Assembly (NCBI GenBank): GCA_937871645.1
Contig: CALMPZ010000482.1
Location: 1 to 5,901 of the forward strand
Reading direction: 5' to 3'
Source: an uncultured Polymorphobacter sp.
GTDB taxonomy: Bacteria > Pseudomonadota > Alphaproteobacteria > Sphingomonadales > Sphingomonadaceae
DNA length: 5,901 bases
The position numbers were made by a program, and so were the translations under genes. Within the stretch, counting starts at the first letter, position 1. The number at the start of each line of letters is the position of its first letter. This document shows, piece by piece, positions 1 to 5,878 of the stretch. The notes below the pieces were generated by a model, which saw only the letters and a program-made list of their open reading frames with translations, did no database searches and was not told the origin of the DNA.

Positions 1-70
1 AGGCCGGGACCCAGCTTCCTTTTCACCGATTGCGAGAAGAAGCTGGGTCCCGGCCTTCGCCGGGATGACG
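1..70. repeat. REP-like palindrome with two alternative hairpins
   Basis: Bases 1-18 and 39-56 are perfect reverse complements, giving an 18-bp stem with a 20-base loop. A second hairpin uses 49-54 paired with 59-64 around a four-base loop, so the two folds compete for the same arm. The unit ending in the CCGGGATGACG stretch at 60-70 resembles an interspersed repeat I know from many proteobacterial genomes (CGTCATCCCGGCGAAGG on the minus strand). The left edge probably cuts a second, inverted unit. It lies downstream of tolA in the direction of transcription, presumably between tolA and tolB. There is no clear U-tract, so I do not call it a terminator. Confidence 0.75.
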
Positions 71-86
71 TTTGTTCTTTTCAAAT

Positions 87-122
87 GGGTGCAGGCCTCA
101 GGCCTGCCCGCCGGAGGCTCTT
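87..122 (+). repeat. 36-bp REP-like element, copy 1
   Basis: This 36-base sequence recurs perfectly, in inverted orientation, at 5784-5819. Its core at 91-107 is a palindrome (GCAGGCCT, one base, AGGCCTGC) that can fold as a hairpin, followed by a GC-rich tail CCGCCGGAGGC. It directly abuts the tolA stop codon at 123-125. The single-copy neighbours and the perfect identity over 5.7 kb suggest a dispersed extragenic palindrome rather than a locus-specific signal. A role as mRNA 3'-end stabiliser for the tol transcript is possible but not shown. Confidence 0.85.
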
Positions 123-896
123 TTACGTCATCTCGCTCGGATCAAAGTTCAGCTCGAAGCTCTTCCACGCCTCGAACATTTCCGGCGGCAGCTTGAGCGG
201 CGAACAGCGCAGCACCGCACGGCGCGCGGTTTCGGCGAACGCCCGGGCGTAGTCGGCATTGCCCGCGGTCGCGCCGGTCTGGCTGACCACGGTCGGGCGG
301 CCGATGACGCTGCCGTCGCGTTGCAGTTCGATGCGCAGGACGACGGTCATCTTCTTGACGTCGGCGCCGCCGATCGGCGGGTTCCAGCATGGCGCGATTT
401 GTGACCGGATTGCCGCTTCAAGGCTGGCAGTGGCGCGGGCATCGAGCCGCGCGCCCTTGGGGATGGCGAGTTCGATCGACTTGGCGAAATCGGCGGTGTT
501 GCGCGGTTTGACCTTGGCCTTGGGCAGGCTCTTGTCGATCAGGTTCGACAGTTCCTGCGCATCGAGCCGCGCGGCGGGTTGCTTGGGCGGCTCGGCCTTG
601 GTCACTGGCTTGGGGTCGGGCGACGGGGTGTCGGGGTTGACCGGTTCGGGCGCGGCGTCGGGAACGGGGGCCGGTTCGGGTGACGGCGCGATGTTTTCCT
701 GCGGTGCGGCTTCCATCGACGGCTTGGGCAATTCGGTGACGCGCGTCATCTCGGCGACCGCGACCACTTCGACCGGCACGGCTTCCTCGAACTGCGGTAG
801 CTCGCGGAACGCCATCTGCCAGCTCAGCGACAGGATACCGAGCAGCGCGAGATGCGCCACCCCGACACCGACCAGCGTGATGCGTTCGCTATTCAC
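123..896 (-). CDS. tolA: TolA, cell envelope integrity protein (TonB/TolA C-terminal domain)
   Basis: TolA is the inner-membrane-anchored, periplasm-spanning arm of the Tol-Pal system. It is driven by TolQR and contacts TolB and Pal at the outer membrane. The 257-residue product has one N-terminal membrane segment (about residues 8-28), a Pro/Glu/Ala-rich periplasmic stretch (about 33-108) and a C-terminal TolA/TonB-like domain (about 150-255). That domain carries a Cys pair, C170 in IAPCWNPP and C231 in VLRCSPLKLPP, resembling the disulfide pair of TolA domain III. At 257 residues it is much shorter than E. coli TolA (about 421) and lacks the long Ala/Lys helix. The start is GTG at 894-896. 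It is six bases after the tolR stop and in the same frame, so no earlier start is possible. I see no Shine-Dalgarno, so translation is probably coupled to tolR. Position after tolQR separates it from an ordinary TonB. Confidence 0.9.
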   Translation of the reverse strand: MNSERITLVGVGVAHLALLGILSLSWQMAFRELPQFEEAVPVEVVAVAEMTRVTELPKPSMEAAPQENIAPSPEPAPVPDAAPEPVNPDTPSPDPKPVTKAEPPKQPAARLDAQELSNLIDKSLPKAKVKPRNTADFAKSIELAIPKGARLDARATASLEAAIRSQIAPCWNPPIGGADVKKMTVVLRIELQRDGSVIGRPTVVSQTGATAGNADYARAFAETARRAVLRCSPLKLPPEMFEAWKSFELNFDPSEMT

Positions 897-902
897 GAGG
901 AC

Positions 903-1375
<473 letters not shown>

Positions 1376-1376
<1 letters not shown>

Positions 1377-2083
1377 TATTTTTCGTCCATATTGTCGAGC
1401 TGGCGCGACAACAGGCCGTGGAATTCCTCAGCAAACGCCGACAGCCGCGCCTCGAGCTTGGCCAGCCCATGCAGCAGCCGGTTGTAGCCGATGACCGCAG
1501 GAATGGCGGCGAACAGCCCGATCGCGGTGGCGAACAGCGCCTCGGCAATGCCCGGCGCCACCACCGCGAGCGTCGTGTTCTGCGACGCGGCGATCGAGGT
1601 GAAGCTGCGCATGATGCCCCAGACGGTGCCAAACAGCCCGACGAACGGCGCGACGGCACCGATGGTTGCGAGCACGTTCAAGCGGTCGCCGAGGTCATCG
1701 ATTTCGCGCGCGATCGCCACGCCCATGATCGAGGTCAGCCGGGCGCGCACGCCTTCGCGGTCGATGCGGCCCTTGGCCAGGCTGCGGCGCCATTCGTTGA
1801 GGCCGGCGACGAACAGCTTCGCCGACGGGTGCGATGATTTCACCGCGGGCTCGTACATGCCGTCGAGCGATTCGGCCTTCCAGAACATCGCCTCGAAGCG
1901 CTTGGCCTCGTTGTTGATTTCGCGCAGCCGGCGCGACCGGTCGATGATGATCGCCCAGGACCAGACGCTCGCGGCGAGCAGCCCGAGCATGACGGCTTTG
2001 ACGACAATGTCCGACTGCAGAAACAGCGCGAACGGCGAAAGATCGGTGGCGGCCTTGGCGGCGACGGAAAGCGGTGCTTGCAT
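1376..2083 (-). CDS. tolQ: TolQ, MotA/TolQ/ExbB proton-channel protein
   Basis: TolQ is the multi-spanning stator subunit of the TolQRA motor. The 235-residue protein shows three membrane segments: about 25-48 (ending WSWAIIID), about 136-160 (with FVGLFGTVWGIM) and about 172-198 (with APGIAEALFATAIGLFAAIP). The last two carry the hallmark MotA/TolQ/ExbB motifs, and the large loop between segments 1 and 2 is cytoplasmic as expected. The start is ATG at 2081-2083, nine bases after the ybgC stop. The only Shine-Dalgarno-like sequence, AGGA at 2091-2094, is formed partly by the ybgC TAG stop, which suggests coupling to ybgC. The tolQ-tolR-tolA context distinguishes it from ExbB. Confidence 0.95.
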
Positions 2084-2092
2084 GTGGGTGTC

Positions 2093-2548
2093 CTAGCCGT
2101 TCGCGGCCGTCCCGGCCAGTAGCGCCTTGAAGCGGGCGTCCCAGTCGCGCGGCTGGCGCTGCGGCCGGCCGTTGGCGCCGAGCCACGCGGCAGTGACGAC
2201 GCCACTGGTGAGTTTCGTCGGCCCGCGCCAGATGTCCTGTGCGATGACCGTCGCTGCGGCGCGGACCTGCACGACGCGACTGTGGACGACCAGCGCATCG
2301 TCGAGCCGCGCCGGCGCATGCCAGGTCATTTGCATGTCGTGGACGGCGTAATAGCCATCGCCCGCCGCCATCACCGCCTGCTGCTCGATGCCGATGCAGC
2401 GCAGCATGTCCGACCGGCCGCGCTCCATGAAGCGCAGATAGTTGGCGTGATAGACGATGCCGGTGAGGTCGGTGTCTTCGAAATAGACGCGCACGGCGAA
2501 GCGGTGCACGCCGGCTTCGAAGCGGCCCTGATAGGGAAGGTCGGTCAT
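2093..2548 (-). CDS. ybgC: YbgC, tol-pal-associated acyl-CoA thioesterase
   Basis: YbgC is a hotdog-fold (4HBT family) thioesterase that acts on acyl-CoA or acyl-ACP in the cytoplasm and is usually the first gene of the tol-pal operon. The 151-residue product carries the full signature at residues 21-45: VYFEDTDLTGIVYHANYLRF followed by MERGR. D27 aligns with the proposed catalytic Asp (D18 of E. coli YbgC). A second conserved stretch, APARLDDALVV, begins near residue 78. The start is ATG at 2546-2548. An in-frame TAG at 2582-2584 with no ATG, GTG or TTG between leaves no alternative upstream start. There is no recognisable Shine-Dalgarno, and a -10-like box ends only seven bases upstream, so the mRNA may be leaderless. 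It is followed at nine bases by tolQ. Confidence 0.93.
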   Translation of the reverse strand: MTDLPYQGRFEAGVHRFAVRVYFEDTDLTGIVYHANYLRFMERGRSDMLRCIGIEQQAVMAAGDGYYAVHDMQMTWHAPARLDDALVVHSRVVQVRAAATVIAQDIWRGPTKLTSGVVTAAWLGANGRPQRQPRDWDARFKALLAGTAANG

Positions 2549-2561
2549 TGGCGCGATTCTA
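2549..2561 (-). promoter_or_regulatory. possible promoter of ybgC-tolQRA, near-leaderless start
   Basis: On the minus strand the hexamer TAGAAT (2556-2561) differs from the -10 consensus at one base. Normal spacing would put the transcription start at about 2549, one base before the ybgC ATG. A good -35 box is missing: TTGCCC lies upstream but at 23 bases, too far. The case rests on the -10 match, the absence of a Shine-Dalgarno before ybgC and the need for a promoter after the 312-base gap. Confidence 0.35.
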
Positions 2562-2637
2562 GGCGCTGCGGGGGCGTGCGGCTAGGGCAAGGGGGATTCG
2601 GTTGGGCGCGCCGGGGGAACCGGTGGGCGCGACTCTA

Positions 2638-2698
2638 CCCTCTCCCCTTGCGGGAGAGGGCGAGAGACGCGCGAAGGCGCGGCCCGGGGTGAGGGGGC
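2638..2698. repeat. interspersed palindromic repeat (CCCTCTCCC...GGGAGAGGG type)
   Basis: Bases 2638-2646 and 2652-2660 form a perfect 9-bp stem around a five-base loop. A second 5-bp stem follows (2668-2672 with 2677-2681), and the element ends in GGGGTGAGGGGG. On the minus strand this resembles the widespread proteobacterial extragenic element whose spurious translation reads like SPSPARGEGR. I see one copy in this window, so its repeat status rests on general recognition, not on a second copy here. Confidence 0.65.
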
Positions 2699-2710
2699 TG
2701 CGGGCATCGC

Positions 2711-2745
2711 CAGAAAGAAAGTAAGAGCGTCGTGGCAAAGCCACG
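2711..2745 (-). terminator. possible terminator: short hairpin plus T-rich tract
   Basis: Read on the minus strand, CGTGGC, a TTT loop and GCCACG (2745-2731) form a 6-bp perfect stem. It is followed within about eight bases by CTTACTTTCTTTCTGG, which is T-rich but interrupted. It lies about 115 bases after the rplS stop, the right side for ending the rpsP-rplS transcript. The broken T-tract and its distance from the stem make intrinsic termination uncertain; it could be another dispersed palindrome. Confidence 0.35.
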
Positions 2746-2805
2746 CCGTCGGACGGGTTCGACGGGGATTTCCCGCCGCCCCGCCGGCCGGGCTTGCGCG
2801 AGTCC

Positions 2806-2850
2806 GCGCGTAAGTCGAAATTTGCGAAGAGCAAATTTGGCCTTACGCGC
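2806..2850 (-). terminator. 20-bp hairpin just after rplS (terminator or processing hairpin)
   Basis: Arms 2806-2825 and 2831-2850 pair at 18 of 20 positions around a five-base loop, with an AT-rich inner part (AAATTTGC/GCAAATTT) and a GCGCGTAAG outer part. It begins 10 bases after the rplS stop. No T-run follows on the minus strand, so it is not a standard rho-independent terminator. It may instead be a 3'-end stabilising or processing hairpin, or a rho-assisted end. Confidence 0.5.
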
Positions 2851-2860
2851 TGGCCGCGCT

Positions 2861-3235
2861 TTACGCCTCGCGCTTCGGATCCCGCAATTCAGCAATACGC
2901 GCCGACTTGCCCGAACGGCCACGCAGATAATACAGCTTGGCACGACGCACGACACCGCGGCGCACGACTTCGATCGACTCGATGTTCGGCGAATACAGCG
3001 GGAAGACGCGCTCGACGCCTTCCCCGAAGCTGATCTTGCGGACGGTGAAGTTGCTGCCCATCGCCTTGTTCGAACGCGCGATGCACACGCCTTCGTAGTT
3101 CTGGACGCGCGAACGCTCGCCTTCGACGACCTTCACGCCGACGCGCAACGTGTCACCGGCGCGGAACGTCGGGATCTTCTTGGCTTCGAGAAACTTCGCA
3201 ATCTGCTCGGCTTCGATCTGTTGAATGAGATTCAT
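2861..3235 (-). CDS. rplS: 50S ribosomal protein L19
   Basis: L19 is a large-subunit protein at the 30S-50S interface. The 124-residue product is full length, starting [12 protein letters not shown]. It has the family core: [20 protein letters not shown] (about 25-44), [11 protein letters not shown] (44-54), [15 protein letters not shown] (69-83) and [20 protein letters not shown] (91-110). The open frame extends 45 codons further upstream, but that stretch overlaps trmD and has no L19 similarity. The ATG at 3233-3235 is chosen because an AAGGA Shine-Dalgarno sits eight bases before it, inside the end of trmD. The trmD stop is one base upstream, so coupling to trmD is likely. It is the last gene of the operon. 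Confidence 0.97.
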   Translation of the reverse strand: MNLIQQIEAEQIAKFLEAKKIPTFRAGDTLRVGVKVVEGERSRVQNYEGVCIARSNKAMGSNFTVRKISFGEGVERVFPLYSPNIESIEVVRRGVVRRAKLYYLRGRSGKSARIAELRDPKREA

Positions 3236-3236
3236 C

Positions 3237-3992
3237 TCATTTTTCCTTCTTCTTGTGCGCGCCAGAGGGCGACTGGACCCGAGCACCGAGATGGCGCTCC
3301 CACAGGTCCGGCCGCCGTAGCCGTGTGTCCGCTTCGGACTGCGCCAATCGCCAAGCGGCGATTTTCGCATGATCCCCCGATCGCAACACTTCGGGGATCA
3401 ATAAGCCTTCCCATTCGGGAGGGCGGGTATAATGCGGATATTCGAGAAGGCCGCTTTCGAAGCTCTCGTCATGTCCGCTGGAAGCCGCGCCCATTACACC
3501 GGGAAGTAGCCGGACGCAAGCATCGAGCAGAACCAGCGCCGCCGGCTCGCCGCCCGACAATATATAGTCGCCGATGCTGACGGGTTCGATAAAGCTGCCG
3601 TCGGGCAACGGCGCGTCGAACAACCGTTCGTCGAAACCTTCGAAACGCCCGCACAGCAAGGTGACCCCCGGCCCTGCCGCGAGCTCGCGCACGCGCGCCT
3701 GCGTCAGCGTTTTGCCGCGCGGACTCATCGCCAGCACCGGCCCTGTGCCGCCCGAACCGGCAAGCGCTGCAGACAGCACATCTGCGCGCAGCACCATACC
3801 CGGCCCACCACCTGCCGGCGTATCGTCGACTGTGCGGTGCTTGTCGGTGGCAAAGTCGCGGATGTTGCGCGCGGCGAGCGTCCACACGCCGTCTTCCATC
3901 GCCCGGCCTGCCAGACTCACGCCGAGCGACCCGGGGAACATCTCGGGGTAGAGCGTCAGGACGGTGGCGGCCCAGGGTGCCGGGCGGGTCAT
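3237..3992 (-). CDS. trmD: tRNA (guanine-N1)-methyltransferase TrmD
   Basis: TrmD uses S-adenosylmethionine to make m1G37 next to the anticodon of tRNAs such as those for Leu, Pro and Arg, preventing +1 frameshifting. The 251-residue protein is full length. Visible motifs are [13 protein letters not shown] (12-24), [13 protein letters not shown] (56-68), [11 protein letters not shown] (114-124), the knot region [20 protein letters not shown] (136-155), R161 matching the conserved Arg of E. coli (R154), and [15 protein letters not shown] (180-194). The position aligning with the catalytic Asp169 of H. influenzae/E. coli reads Glu176, preceded by Asp175. The C-terminus is Lys-rich (HKKKEK). The ATG overlaps the vapC stop as ATGA (3989-3992). 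Only a weak GGA lies upstream, so initiation may depend on vapC translation. rplS follows after one base. Confidence 0.97.
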   Translation of the reverse strand: MTRPAPWAATVLTLYPEMFPGSLGVSLAGRAMEDGVWTLAARNIRDFATDKHRTVDDTPAGGGPGMVLRADVLSAALAGSGGTGPVLAMSPRGKTLTQARVRELAAGPGVTLLCGRFEGFDERLFDAPLPDGSFIEPVSIGDYILSGGEPAALVLLDACVRLLPGVMGAASSGHDESFESGLLEYPHYTRPPEWEGLLIPEVLRSGDHAKIAAWRLAQSEADTRLRRPDLWERHLGARVQSPSGAHKKKEK

Positions 3993-4384
3993 GCGACCAT
4001 CCAGTTTTCGACGCGCAGGTCGGGTACATCGGCAAAATCCACCACGTTAGCGGTGACGACCGTCAGGTCGAGCGCCAGCGCATGTGCCGCGATCAGCCGG
4101 TCGAACCCGCGACGCTTGAACGGCAATGCCGCATAACGATGCGCGGCTGTGTCATCGAACGGCATTACCGCAATCTGTTCCAGCAGGCTTTCCAGCGCAC
4201 GCTGTTCGGCAGCGCGCAGCCCGATGAGCATTTCAGACAAGCAAATCGACGAGGTCACAACGCTGCCAAGTTCGCTGGCCTGCAGCCGTGCGGCGGCGGC
4301 CGGCGCGTTGCCCTGCAAAATGTAGATGCCGATGTTCGAATCGAGCAGAAACCGCGCGTCAGCCACCGCGCGAATTTCGCTCAA
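3989..4384 (-). CDS. vapC: VapC-family PIN-domain toxin (ribonuclease)
   Basis: This is a type II toxin: a PIN-domain, Mg2+-dependent RNase whose family members cleave RNA, in the enterobacterial case initiator tRNA-fMet. Residues (131-aa form) match the PIN active site: D15 in [14 protein letters not shown]51 in [13 protein letters not shown]95 in [20 protein letters not shown], and D116 with T111/N113 in the region [10 protein letters not shown]. The ending DLRVENW is typical of this VapC subgroup. All acidic positions are intact, so it should be active. The stretch before D95 is shorter than in the Shigella-type protein. The start is uncertain. TTG at 4382-4384 has a GGA five bases upstream. 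GTG at 4364-4366 would give 125 residues, an N-terminus nearer the family and an 8-base overlap with vapB instead of 26. The stop overlaps the trmD start. The target cannot be told from sequence. Confidence 0.9.
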   Translation of the reverse strand: MSEIRAVADARFLLDSNIGIYILQGNAPAAAARLQASELGSVVTSSICLSEMLIGLRAAEQRALESLLEQIAVMPFDDTAAHRYAALPFKRRGFDRLIAAHALALDLTVVTANVVDFADVPDLRVENWMVA

Positions 4385-4631
4385 ACGCTTCCCGCGCCAG
4401 CCGTTCGGATGGCCGCTCGTCGAAGCTGCGGTCAGTGATCGGCTTCAGGTCGGGGCACGATCCGTAGATCCCCGTCGGAGCAATAAGCTTCGGCTTCGCC
4501 GGCACCGGCTCGAGCACCCAGCGCCCGGCCTCCTCGCGCACCTCGACAACTGTGCCTGGCACCGCGCCGAACGAAGCGGGCAGGCGCACCGCCGCCGAAT
4601 TTCCCGATTTGAAAACCTTGGTCATCGCCAT
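4359..4631 (-). CDS. vapB: VapB-family antitoxin with AbrB/SpoVT DNA-binding domain
   Basis: The cognate antitoxin binds and blocks VapC and normally represses its own promoter together with the toxin. From the chosen start it is 90 residues. The swapped-hairpin AbrB-like domain occupies about 1-45, with signature KVFKSGNSAAVRLP and VVEVREEAGRWVLEPV. The C-terminal part (about 60-90), ending in [18 protein letters not shown], is charged and likely wraps the toxin. The frame has in-frame ATGs at codons 1, 6, 7 and 9 of the longest form (4649). I choose the one at 4629-4631 because GGAGG at 4637-4641 is five bases upstream. The 4649 start would lie inside the operator and upstream of that Shine-Dalgarno. 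It begins 30 bases after rimM and overlaps the vapC start. Confidence 0.88.
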   Translation of the reverse strand: MAMTKVFKSGNSAAVRLPASFGAVPGTVVEVREEAGRWVLEPVPAKPKLIAPTGIYGSCPDLKPITDRSFDERPSERLAREAFERNSRGG

Positions 4632-4636
4632 CATCG

Positions 4637-4641
4637 CCTCC
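4637..4641 (-). promoter_or_regulatory. strong Shine-Dalgarno of vapB
   Basis: GGAGG on the minus strand is the strongest ribosome-binding match in the window. It sits five bases before the ATG at 4629-4631 and decides among four in-frame starts. It directly abuts the operator palindrome. By contrast vapC and trmD have only weak sites, which fits antitoxin being made in excess over toxin. Confidence 0.8.
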
Positions 4642-4662
4642 GTATACACATCATGTATATAC
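4642..4662 (-). promoter_or_regulatory. probable VapB operator: 21-bp near-perfect palindrome, with -10-like boxes
   Basis: On the minus strand the half-sites are GTATATACAT and ATGTGTATAC around one central base; 9 of 10 positions pair. It is strikingly AT-rich in a GC-rich window, and lies between the rimM stop (sharing one base) and the vapB Shine-Dalgarno. AbrB-type antitoxins bind palindromes at this position, so autoregulation is the natural reading. TATACA and TATACG inside it could serve as -10 boxes, but I see no matching -35; it would have to lie within the 3' end of rimM. Confidence 0.7.
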
Positions 4663-5156
4663 TATTCGACGAACCGCGAGTCGAGCGTGATCACGGTACC
4701 GACTTCGGGCACCGCCTGCGGATTGAACGGCACCATGAAGGTCTTGCCGTCGGCCTTTTGAATTTCGAGGATGTCGCCGGCACCGAAGTTTTCGACCGCA
4801 ATGACGCTGCCGACGTCGACACCCTCGGTCGACACCACGGCGCGGCCGATCAAGTCAGTGTGATAATACTCGCCGTCAGCCAGCGGCGGCAGCGCCTCGC
4901 GCGGCACCGCCAGCGTCATGCCGCGCATCCCCTCGGCGGCGGTGCGGTCGGCGATTTCGGCAAAGCGCGCGATCGCGCCGGCCTTGTCGGGGCGCATCGA
5001 TTGCAAGGTCAACGTGCACGCCTCAGCGCCGCGCGTCGCCACGAACGCCTTGTGGCGCTTCAGGCTGTCGAGGCTTTCGGCAAACAGCTTCAACCGCACC
5101 TCGCCCTTGATGCCATGGGCACCCGCAATCGCGGCGAGGATGACGGTGTCGTTCAT
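4662..5156 (-). CDS. rimM: RimM, 16S rRNA processing / 30S maturation factor
   Basis: RimM binds S19 and assists maturation of the 30S head domain and 3' processing of 16S rRNA. The 164-residue protein has the N-terminal RimM domain (about 5-85) with AAIAGAHGIKGEVRLK at 8-23. The C-terminal PRC-barrel domain (about 93-162) carries ADGEYYHTDLIG, GAGDILEI and MVPF. The ATG at 5154-5156 is chosen because the motif starts seven residues later. The frame is open to a TTG at 5201, but that stretch is the hairpin at 5166-5195. No Shine-Dalgarno precedes the ATG (bases read CGACCT). rpsP ends 47 bases upstream and the vapB operator starts at its stop codon; in most relatives trmD would be expected next. 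Confidence 0.95.
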   Translation of the reverse strand: MNDTVILAAIAGAHGIKGEVRLKLFAESLDSLKRHKAFVATRGAEACTLTLQSMRPDKAGAIARFAEIADRTAAEGMRGMTLAVPREALPPLADGEYYHTDLIGRAVVSTEGVDVGSVIAVENFGAGDILEIQKADGKTFMVPFNPQAVPEVGTVITLDSRFVE

Positions 5157-5165
5157 AGGTCGAAT

Positions 5166-5195
5166 GCCGCGCCGCCCGATGTCGGGCAGCGCGGC
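5166..5195 (-). promoter_or_regulatory. 14-bp GC-rich hairpin in the rpsP-rimM gap
   Basis: On the minus strand GCCGCGCTGCCCGA and TCGGGCGGCGCGGC pair over 14 positions, with one U-G wobble and a two-base loop. It occupies most of the 47-base gap, beginning 8 bases after the rpsP stop and ending 9 bases before the rimM ATG. No T-run follows, so it is unlikely to terminate. Its location fits a translational damper or RNase processing site, lowering rimM output relative to the ribosomal protein. Confidence 0.65.
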
Positions 5196-5203
5196 AGTCA
5201 AGC

Positions 5204-5740
5204 TCAGGCCTGCGCGTCTTCGGCAGGTGCTTCGTCAGCGGCAGGTGCTTCTTCAGCGACCACTTCGGCAGCAACTTCTTCAGCCGCGACTTCGGCGACT
5301 TCTTCGACAGCCGGCGCAGCAGCAGCTTCGGCAGCCGCAGCAGCAGCGGCGACCGCAGCTTCAGCCTTGGCGACTTCGGCGGCTTCAGCCGCTTCAATGG
5401 CTTCGGCAGCCTTCATCGCAGCGGCTTCGACGCGTTCCTTGGCCTTGTCGCCCGGCAGACCCTTGTTCGGGTTGTTCTTGGCAGCGCGGGTGCGCAGGCC
5501 AGCGGCATCGAGGAAACGTGCAACGCGGTCCGACGGCTGTGCGCCGACCGACAGCCAATACGCCGCACGCTCGCCGTCGAGCTTGACGCGCTCGGCGTTG
5601 TCCTTCGGCAGCAACGGGTTGTACGTGCCGATCTTTTCGAGGAACTTGCCGTCGCGCGCGTTGCGCGAATCCGACACCACGATGCGGTAGTAGGGACGCT
5701 TCTTCATGCCGCCACGGGCGAGGCGAATTGCAATGGCCAT
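5204..5740 (-). CDS. rpsP: 30S ribosomal protein S16 with long Ala/Glu-rich C-terminal tail
   Basis: S16 is a primary 16S-rRNA-binding protein needed for 30S assembly. Residues 1-82 are a complete S16 domain: [46 protein letters not shown], and the [17 protein letters not shown] stretch. A basic linker (about 83-103) is followed by about 75 residues composed almost only of Ala, Glu and Val with some Pro, Asp and Lys. The total of 178 compares with about 82 in E. coli. The tail looks helical in its first half and acidic and disordered at the end. Tails of this kind occur on S16 in alphaproteobacteria, so this is probably not a fusion with another gene. The ATG at 5738-5740 has AAGGA nine bases upstream. 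It is the first operon gene in the window; ffh, a common upstream neighbour, is not visible. Confidence 0.96.
   Translation of the reverse strand: MAIAIRLARGGMKKRPYYRIVVSDSRNARDGKFLEKIGTYNPLLPKDNAERVKLDGERAAYWLSVGAQPSDRVARFLDAAGLRTRAAKNNPNKGLPGDKAKERVEAAAMKAAEAIEAAEAAEVAKAEAAVAAAAAAAEAAAAPAVEEVAEVAAEEVAAEVVAEEAPAADEAPAEDAQA
5207..5437 (-). repeat. low-complexity coding repeat (rpsP tail)
   Basis: This stretch encodes the S16 tail and is built from recurring GCW/GAA-type codons. On the plus strand it appears as many iterations of GCTTCTTCAGC, ACTTCGGC and GCAGCAGC. There is no fixed period, so it is a degenerate low-complexity tract rather than a tandem array. It also creates long spurious frames on both strands. 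Confidence 0.7.
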
Positions 5741-5783
5741 TTTCAGTTTTCCTTCGTGCTAAACAGTTGAAAGTTAATGTCTT

Positions 5784-5819
5784 AAGAGCCTCCGGCGGGC
5801 AGGCCTGAGGCCTGCACCC
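5784..5819 (-). repeat. 36-bp REP-like element, copy 2 (inverted)
   Basis: This is a perfect reverse complement of 87-122, with the same hairpin core (5799-5815). It lies 43 bases upstream of the rpsP start, so it would be in or just before the rpsP leader. Together with the diverged copy at 5879-5901 it forms an inverted pair, heads facing, 59 bases apart. Confidence 0.85.
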
Positions 5820-5850
5820 GATTATTGGGCCGGTGCATCCCACAAGCGCG

Positions 5851-5868
5851 GTGCCTGTTGCGAGGCAC
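5851..5868. repeat. small hairpin between the two REP-like copies
   Basis: GTGCCT and AGGCAC form a perfect 6-bp stem around a six-base loop, centred between the inverted copies at 5784-5819 and 5879-5901. Elsewhere in the 161 bases upstream of rpsP I see no convincing promoter and no ffh tail. Confidence 0.45.
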
Positions 5869-5878
5869 TGTAACAATT

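Larger units (their letters stand above)
2549..2860. other. intergenic region between rplS and ybgC, no gene
   Basis: No reading frame here looks like a protein; those present are short, Arg/Pro-rich and run through palindromes. In transcription order from rplS it holds a 20-bp imperfect hairpin (2806-2850), a small hairpin followed by a T-rich stretch (2711-2745), an interspersed repeat (2638-2698), and the possible ybgC promoter (about 2549-2561). It is the boundary between the ribosomal and tol operons. Confidence 0.8.

Noticed and set aside
1..70. CRISPR or tRNA-like structure at the left end
   Set aside because: Only one palindrome with no regular spacers, and no cloverleaf or anticodon arm can be drawn.
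2559..2955. Minus-strand Arg/Pro-rich small proteins in the rplS-ybgC gap
   Set aside because: They are translations of dispersed palindromes (the SPSPARGEGR type) and differ completely between frames; typical spurious calls.
3236..3370. 45-codon N-terminal extension of rplS
   Set aside because: It overlaps trmD in another frame, shows no L19 similarity, and the inner ATG at 3235 has a good ribosome site.
2732..3580. 282-codon plus-strand frame opposite rplS and trmD
   Set aside because: Antisense to two conserved genes and running through the intergenic hairpins; Arg/Ala-rich with no domain.
5157..5201. 15-codon N-terminal extension of rimM from a TTG
   Set aside because: It would be encoded by the 14-bp hairpin and the family starts at the inner ATG.
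4326..5690. 454-codon plus-strand open frame across vapB, rimM and rpsP
   Set aside because: It is antisense to three well-supported genes, its product is low-complexity Ala/Ser and Arg/His-rich, and it has no recognisable domain. GC-rich codon bias on the minus strand explains the missing stops.
5394..5876. 160-codon minus-strand frame entering rpsP from the REP-like repeats
   Set aside because: Shadow frame of rpsP; the GCRPQACPPEAL stretch is the repeat read through, and it recurs at 87-122 for the same reason.
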